Under the pieces are notes generated by a model. It ran no database searches and had not been told where the DNA came from. It saw only the letters and a program-made list of their open reading frames with translations. Both the position numbers and the translations under genes were made by a program. From contig NZ_CP121650.1 of assembly GCF_029714405.1 (NCBI RefSeq), positions 7,693,001 through 7,757,000 on the forward strand: a stretch of 64,000 nt of DNA. Reading direction: 5' to 3'. Origin of the DNA: Bradyrhizobium sp. CB82. Lineage in GTDB: Bacteria; Pseudomonadota; Alphaproteobacteria; Rhizobiales; Xanthobacteraceae. Shown in pieces: positions 58,871 through 64,000 of the stretch (the first letter of the stretch is position 1; each line of letters starts with the position of its first letter).

Positions 58871-60296
58871 CGCCGATCTTCGGCGAGCAGTGAGTGACGA
58901 GCTACCCTTCTACGCCGAAATCGATCGAGCCCAGGCCATTATGCTTGAGCGAGTGGGGCTGATCGACCGCCGTCTCGCCAAGAAAGTGCTCGTCGAGCTC
59001 GATAGATTGCAGGCTGAGGAGTTCCACAGCCTCGCTCTTTCGCCTGCACCTCGCGGCTCCTATCTCGCTTATGAGGACCATCTGCGGTCAGTGATCGGCA
59101 AGGAAGCCAGTAATTTACATCTTGGCCGGAGCCGCAATGATATCAACGCGACTCTCGTGAAGCTCAAGCTCAGAGAGCCGTATCAAGAATTGGCCGGCGA
59201 ACTCCTCGAACTTCTGCGCGTGCTATGCAGACTGGCTCGCACTCACCTTAACACGGTCTTCCCGCTGCACACGCACCGTCACCCTGCCTTACCATCCACC
59301 TTCGCGCACCATCTTGCGGCGTTCGGTGGCGCGTTAGCGCGCGATTTGGATGCGCTTCTGGCCGTGCATCCGCTCCTCAACCGTTCCTGTCTCGGTGCTG
59401 GCGTTGGGGGTGGCTCGACTTTGCCGATCCTACCCGACTTGACGGCAAGGCTACTCGGCTTCGCGACTCCGCCGGTCAACTCCATCGACAGCGTGGCATC
59501 TCGCGATCTGATCCTTCGCCTGCTGGCCAATTCGGCAATTCTTGGATCGAATTTAAGTCGCATCGCCGAGACGTTGCTGCTCTGGGTGGGCGAAGCAGGG
59601 TTAGCTAATCTTCCGGACGAACTGGTTGGCTCTAGCTCGGCGATGCCCCACAAACGAAATCCTTTCCTCCTCGAGCATGTCCAGGGAAAGGCAGGCGCGT
59701 TGGTTGGCTGTTTTGTCGCCGCAGTCACGGGCATGCATAGCACGCCGTTCACTAACTGTGTGGCCGTCGGAACGGAAGCTACTCGCCATATCTGGTCCGG
59801 TATCGCCAATTCCATTGGGTCGGTGCGCCTCATCCGATTGTGTTTTTCTGGCCTGACCGTCGCTGAAGATGCTTCGTCGATGTTCGATAGGTCGTTCGTG
59901 AACGCCATGGAAACGGCGACGCGGCTCGCCGTCGGCTGTGGCCTCGATTTTCGCTCCGCTCATCATGAAGTCGGGCAGCTCGTGACTATCGCTGTCGAAT
60001 GTGGTGCACCAAGCCTCTTGAGCATCATGCAGAGCGGCCGACTACTCGATAGCGTCGAGGCCGCGCTGGCGCCAGACGTCATTGCGAGAACGGCTCGAGC
60101 AGGGGGAGGGTCCGCTCCGGAAGCGGTTGCCGCAGCCCTCGACGAGCTCGAAATGCATACCAATCGATCGGCTACGCTTTTGCGCGATATGGGGGCTGGT
60201 TGGCGCCGCGCTCAAGAAGAACTCCGTTCTGCGATCGCGAGTCTCGACAGGCCAGAACCTCAACCGATCGACGAGGGCGAAAGAGCTCAGCAGTGA
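58809..60296 (+). CDS. Argininosuccinate lyase-family (fumarase superfamily) enzyme
   Basis: The protein has 495 residues. I set the start at the TTG at 58809 because AGGAG (58798-58802) lies 6 bases before it; the ATG at 58731 has no such site. Superfamily signatures: YEDHLRSVIGKEASNLHLGR SRNDINATLV (cf. H.GRSRND), HTHRHPALPSTFAHHLAAFG (catalytic THLQ-like region, Q to R), and GSSSAMPHKRNPFLLEHVQG near residue 280, the mobile serine loop. These enzymes remove fumarate from N-substituted aspartates. In this operon it may release fumarate from an aspartate adduct rather than make arginine: it is longer than housekeeping ArgH and no other arg gene is near. Confidence 0.85.
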   Translation: MHKTGRIKSTLHPEASSVVFDADLRRAVSDELPFYAEIDRAQAIMLERVGLIDRRLAKKVLVELDRLQAEEFHSLALSPAPRGSYLAYEDHLRSVIGKEASNLHLGRSRNDINATLVKLKLREPYQELAGELLELLRVLCRLARTHLNTVFPLHTHRHPALPSTFAHHLAAFGGALARDLDALLAVHPLLNRSCLGAGVGGGSTLPILPDLTARLLGFATPPVNSIDSVASRDLILRLLANSAILGSNLSRIAETLLLWVGEAGLANLPDELVGSSSAMPHKRNPFLLEHVQGKAGALVGCFVAAVTGMHSTPFTNCVAVGTEATRHIWSGIANSIGSVRLIRLCFSGLTVAEDASSMFDRSFVNAMETATRLAVGCGLDFRSAHHEVGQLVTIAVECGAPSLLSIMQSGRLLDSVEAALAPDVIARTARAGGGSAPEAVAAALDELEMHTNRSATLLRDMGAGWRRAQEELRSAIASLDRPEPQPIDEGERAQQ

Positions 60297-60421
60297 AACG
60301 CGCGTATTGTCTTTTGCCTCGCTGCGAAGATGGAGCAACGCCTCGAGACGGAGCGCCCGGTCGAGCGCATCTTGAGGGTCAGCGCATGATCCCCGGCGTG
60401 ACGGGCTTCAGGGACTACCTA

Positions 60422-61540
60422 GTGGTTTATCACAGTGGTTTTGACTCTTTGGAGGTCGTTGGATAGGCGCGGCGGAGTTTGGCGCGGGCTTTGTCGGTCG
60501 TGAACATCCACTTGATGCGTTGTCGGGTTTTATTTCGCGGCCGTTGCCATGCAGCGATCTCGTTTCGGAGCCTTTTGGGGTCGTCGATGCGACGGCCGAG
60601 ACATTGACGCTGCAGCACGCTGATCTCGCACTCGACCATATTGAGCCAACTTGCGTGTTTCGGGGTGTAGTGGAATTCGAGGCGGCGCAGGATGCGACGG
60701 GCCTCGGCAGGCGCAAATGCTTGATACAGCGCGCCGGCGGTATGAATCGACAGATTGTCCTGAACGACACGGATGCAGGCGGCGTCGGGATAATGGACGT
60801 CGACGAGTTCACGCATGCAGTGCGCGTAGTCTACGGCGGCGCGGCGGTCTGTAACCTTGACGTTGCGCCAGCCACGATGCGGGTCGAAGGTAACGAAGAG
60901 ATTGACGGTGCCGTTGCGGCGGTACTCGTAATCGTAGCGCTCGCGCTGTCCCGGCTCGGCTGGAATCGGCTGACGGACCTCGCCGATGAGCTGGACGGGG
61001 GTCTCGTCGAAGCAGACCAGCGGCCGGACGGGATCCGGCGCCTCGGCGTAGAGGTCGAGCACGTCCTCCATGCGGGCGACGTATTCGCCATCGACATGGG
61101 GGATGCACCACATGTCCCTGCGCCATGGCTTGAGGTCGTTCTCGGCCAGCCGGCGACGCACGGTCTCGCCCGACAGGCTGTCATGATCGGTGAGCTTGAC
61201 GATCGTGTCGGCCAGCAGCGTCAGCGTCCAACGTTTGCGGTCGGCGGGCGGCTTGGCGCATGCCGTCGCCACCAGCAGGGCCTCCTCCCTGCCGGTCAGC
61301 TTGCGCTCTGCGCCCGGACGCGGCTCCTCGCTCAAGGCCCGCTCCAGATTGCCTTCCACGAAGCGGCGCTTGGTCCGGCCGACGCTGGACAGGCTGACCC
61401 GGACGGTTCGGACAATCTCCGCGTCGCAACTACCGGCATCGGCCGCCAGCAGAATCTGCGCCCGCTTGAGCTTGCGGGCGGCATGCTTGCCGCCGCCGCG
61501 CATCGCCGTCAGTTCGTCCCGCTCGATTTGGCTCAATTCG
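60422..61540 (-). mobile_element. IS630 copy b, truncated at its transposase start
   Basis: The left repeat GTGGTTTATCACAGTGG starts at 60422 with TA before it (60420-60421). The element is nearly identical to copy a (about five substitutions) but stops at GGCTCAATTC near 61540; the right repeat and the passenger HTH gene are missing. Confidence 0.8.
60430..61540 (-). pseudogene. IS630-family transposase (copy b), 5' truncated
   Basis: Identical in structure to the protein at 39884-41014 (DDE in CFDETP, VQDNLSIH and MVECEI) but the first eight residues (MNVRYRVE) are replaced: the frame runs on upstream into unrelated sequence and intron DNA, giving a chimeric N-terminus. Whether it is translated is unknown. 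Confidence 0.85.
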
Positions 61541-61656
61541 GTAGAGTCGAGATGTGGCGCGGTGGCGGTAGGCTGAACATATCTGTTTGCCGCCTCTTTC
61601 GTCTGGCGGTGCCTTAGTGGTTCACCCTTGGCTCCGTTTCCACATCCCGCTCGTCG

Positions 61657-63603
61657 GTAGGGTCGAAGACTGGCGCGCCGACAGGCCTCTCGACCGCGCC
61701 ACGTTTCCAGTCCCCTCCACGTCGCACGCAGCATGCGGATTTCCCGCACTGCGCGCTCCCATTTGCTTCACACCAACGCTTATGGGACCTATCCTGCTGG
61801 GGCGACTTTCGGCCCGTCGCGTCGCACTCTGTAGGCGTTGAACAGCCCGAGAGTGTCGTACAGCCACCGCCTATTCCATCGTTCCCAGCCGAAGCCCTTT
61901 CGTTTCTGAGCATGCGCCAGATGGCGCCTGACCTTCTTCTCCACTCAGTCTTTGATGAAGCTGAAGCACTCGCTGGAATGCCCCACCGCGAAGTAGTTCA
62001 CCCACCCCCGGAGCATCGGATTGATCAAGTTTATCACTCGTTCAACCGGTTGCGACCGGTGTCGGCGGAACACCTCTTTGAGCGCCCGCACCAGTGCCGT
62101 CCGCTTTTGAGCTAGCTTGGGCGTGTAATGCGGCCGCATCGCTCCGCTTAGTCCGCGGAAGTAGCGGAACTCAAAGCCCAGGAACCCAAAGCACTCACCG
62201 CGCTCAAGGTCCACTGTGCGGCTCTTTTCATCATTGATTTCCACCTGCAGCTTGGCGAACTCCTCCCGGAGTCGTTTGGTCACGGCTCCAATCAGCCAGT
62301 CATGACGCTTGTAGGCGTCGATCAAGACCACCAGGTCGTCAGCGAATCGCGCGTATTCGACGTAGGTGTACTTGCCGTTGCGGGTGACTTCCCGCGCTCG
62401 CTCCAGCATCCTGTCCACCTCATTGAGGTAGAGATTACTGAGTAAAGGCGAGATCACACCGCCCTGCGGAACGCCCTTCTTGCCTGAGGCTTTCAGCATC
62501 ATCTTTAGGAGATGCAGTATATGCGCGTCATCAACCCGCCGCGCCACTTTCTCCAACAGCCGGTCATGCCGGACATGGTCAAAGTAGGCCCGCAGGTCAA
62601 TGTCGAGAATCCGCGTCTTCCGTTGGACTATCGCTTCAGCCACACGCTTGATGGCGCCATGTGCTGTCCGTTTGGGCCGATATCCATACGACCCCGGTTG
62701 AAAGTCAGCCTCGAACACAGGCTCGAGGATGAGCTTGAGCGCCCCTTGCACCACTCTGTCGCGGATCGCCGGAATCGAGAGGACACGGACTTTGCCCCCG
62801 TCCTTCGGTATCTCCTGCCTCCGCGCGGGAAGTGGCTGGTAGGTGCGCCCGATCAGTTCGTCCCGTAACTGCTCAAGCAGAGCTTCCACGCCTTGCGTCT
62901 CAATGGCCTCGAAGGTGACGCCGTCTATTCCCGGTGCTCCATCGTTCTCTTTGGCCATCTCATACGCAGCGCGCAGGGTCTCCATCTTGCAGACGTGGAC
63001 GTATAGTCCCCAGAACCGCCAGGACAGTTCAGCCTTTGCCTTGACGTATATTCTCCGCCTCAGGTCCTGCAAATCAATGGACGCCTTTGTCATCTCGTCC
63101 TTGCCTTCCCTATGTTGGAGACATTGCAAATGGCAGGGTTCCTTGGCTCCACGGATATTACTCCGCTTCATTGCTACTCCGGACCCGGCCGCCACCCTCT
63201 CGTCTTCGGCCGACTTCCCGGTTTCGCCGGTTATACGGCCTACCTTGCTCCGACGATTTCGCGTCGGGACGAGGAGGGCTTCTCCAGTTGCTCAGCATGT
63301 CCTTGTCACCGTGCTGTCGCTTCCACCCCGCCGAGGTGAACATCCGTATCGGTCAGTGTTCAGTTGCTCATGCTGCCCTCGCCCTCCGGTTGAAGGCTCG
63401 GCCCCCGGGGATACTCACTTTCGAGGCCACAACGCGTTCACTTTTATTACGGCCCGATGACTCGTAGCCTCCCCTGGGGAGACTTTGTCGATAGGCTTCA
63501 GAGTTTCAGTTTCCATCACTTCTGCTATCCAAACTACGGGGCTCTGACTTCTACCCCGGCAGGTTTGTCTCCTGCTGAACATGCCAGCCTTCGCTGGACA
63601 CAC
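61657..63603 (-). mobile_element. Group II intron B, copy 2 (1947 bp)
   Basis: Starts GTGTGTCCAGCG (base 63603, reverse strand) and ends CGACCCTAC at 61657. Its upstream flank is the domain V of an intron A relic, GAGCCGTATGCGCTGAAAGG then TGCGCGTCCGGTT, cut at the last bases. Domain V-like hairpin of B itself at about 61724-61758. Confidence 0.85.
61945..63093 (-). CDS. Group II intron B2 reverse transcriptase/maturase, ends at an early TGA
   Basis: The protein has 382 residues from the ATG at 63093 (GGACGAG upstream). RT blocks as in copy B1, catalytic box FADD (YARFADDLVVLIDAY), maturase part PVERVINLINPMLRGWVNYF AVGHSSECFSFIKD. The TGA at 61945 follows FIKD where relatives have Trp; the same frame continues VEKKVRRHLAHAQKRKGFGW ERWNRRWLYDTLGLFNAYRV RR, then breaks at a small deletion before the usual PKVAPAG end. 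The RT and most of the maturase are intact, but the C-terminal DNA-binding end is cut. Confidence 0.85.
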   Translation of the reverse strand: MTKASIDLQDLRRRIYVKAKAELSWRFWGLYVHVCKMETLRAAYEMAKENDGAPGIDGVTFEAIETQGVEALLEQLRDELIGRTYQPLPARRQEIPKDGGKVRVLSIPAIRDRVVQGALKLILEPVFEADFQPGSYGYRPKRTAHGAIKRVAEAIVQRKTRILDIDLRAYFDHVRHDRLLEKVARRVDDAHILHLLKMMLKASGKKGVPQGGVISPLLSNLYLNEVDRMLERAREVTRNGKYTYVEYARFADDLVVLIDAYKRHDWLIGAVTKRLREEFAKLQVEINDEKSRTVDLERGECFGFLGFEFRYFRGLSGAMRPHYTPKLAQKRTALVRALKEVFRRHRSQPVERVINLINPMLRGWVNYFAVGHSSECFSFIKD

Positions 63604-63830
63604 AACCGGACGCGCACCTTTCAGCGCATACGGCTCTCTGTTCAAGCTTGGCCCATGGCCATAGCAACATCATGGTAGTGCGAGGTGACAGTGCTGGGGG
63701 CTTCTTTTCGGAAGATGTCGGGATTTTCCTCCGGATTGCGCCATCGGAACTGCGCTTTCGAACTTGAGACACGCCGGTAAAGTGCTTTTCCGTGTGGCCC
63801 ACCGCGTTCATTTCGACCAAACGCCGCAGA
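63604..63830 (-). pseudogene. Group II intron A relic: maturase end and domain V
   Basis: The reverse strand gives [40 protein letters not shown] and DVAMAMGQA, matching the end of the A2 maturase, then the domain V start GAGAGCCGTATGCGCTGAAA. Intron B2 is inserted at the end of this domain V. Everything upstream of the last 60 codons is missing. Confidence 0.8.
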
Positions 63831-64000
63831 ATGGCCGCGAGCCGGAGGTGGTGACGATCGGCGAATTGCTGCCGAACAAGTACCGGCGGGGCAACGAGTG
63901 AACACGCCCTCCCGCATCGTCACGCCCGAGCGCCGCAGCGACGATGTCGGCGATACCGCGCAGGCAAGCGCAACTTCGCAGCGCTCTTCGACCTAAAGCG
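63831..64000. other. Window end, not identified
   Basis: A forward frame EPEVVTIGELLPNKYRRGNE ends in a stop at 63902 and could be the tail of a transposase, but I cannot assign it. Confidence 0.3.

Noticed and set aside
58809..60296. Annotation as housekeeping argininosuccinate lyase (arginine synthesis)
   Set aside because: It sits in an operon without other arg genes, is longer than ArgH and has changes in the THLQ region; the fold is certain but not this role.
1..64000. CRISPR arrays, tRNA or rRNA genes
   Set aside because: No regularly spaced repeats and no cloverleaf or rRNA sequence noticed on reading; a tRNA or Rfam scan was not possible.

Overview
The window reads as an accessory region of a slow-growing rhizobium, most likely part of a Bradyrhizobium symbiosis island. 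That assignment is inference. It rests on the style of the few chromosome-like genes (M16 protease, MddA-type methyltransferase, short outer-membrane barrel, LuxR regulator), on the density of IS3, IS5, IS21, IS66, IS110, IS630, IS701 and IS1182 sequences, and on at least eight group II introns or intron pieces. I saw no rRNA, tRNA or CRISPR array, and no nod, nif or type III secretion gene.

Layout. 1-13.2 kb holds sparse single genes: a cut M16 peptidase, two small unknowns, a decayed prolyl oligopeptidase, an MddA-like membrane methyltransferase, an outer-membrane barrel with a terminator, a LuxR regulator without a synthase, and a PEP-mutase-like enzyme. 13.4-17.4 kb is a pile of reverse-strand group II introns, two of them lodged in the domain V of a third. 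17.5-28.5 kb is a graveyard of transposases, serine and tyrosine recombinases and IS21 pieces. 29-36.4 kb holds three metabolic genes (luciferase-like monooxygenase, class II aldolase, class III aminotransferase) separated by an IS3 remnant carrying a dead group II intron. 36.8-41.3 kb holds an intact IS5 and an IS630. 41.35-51.78 kb is one IS701 copy blown up to over 10 kb by nested insertions: introns at its left end, and an IS110 in its transposase gene that itself holds an IS3 that holds an intact group II intron. A second, uninterrupted IS701 follows directly (51.78-53.21 kb). 53.3-60.3 kb holds an M24 peptidase-like gene and, divergent from it, a tight four-gene operon. 60.4-64.0 kb holds second copies of the IS630 and of a group II intron found near 14 kb.

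The operon at 55.5-60.3 kb is the best candidate for a little-described system. It encodes a GHMP kinase resembling L-threonine kinases, a cysteine-synthase-fold PLP enzyme, an ATP-grasp ligase and an argininosuccinate-lyase-fold enzyme. Together they suggest phosphorylation of a hydroxy amino acid, replacement of the phosphate by an amine such as aspartate, removal of fumarate to leave a diamino acid, and ATP-dependent ligation. The ATP-grasp frame is broken by what looks like a 2-base slip in a GCGCGC run, so the pathway may be inactive in this strain, or the assembly may be wrong there.
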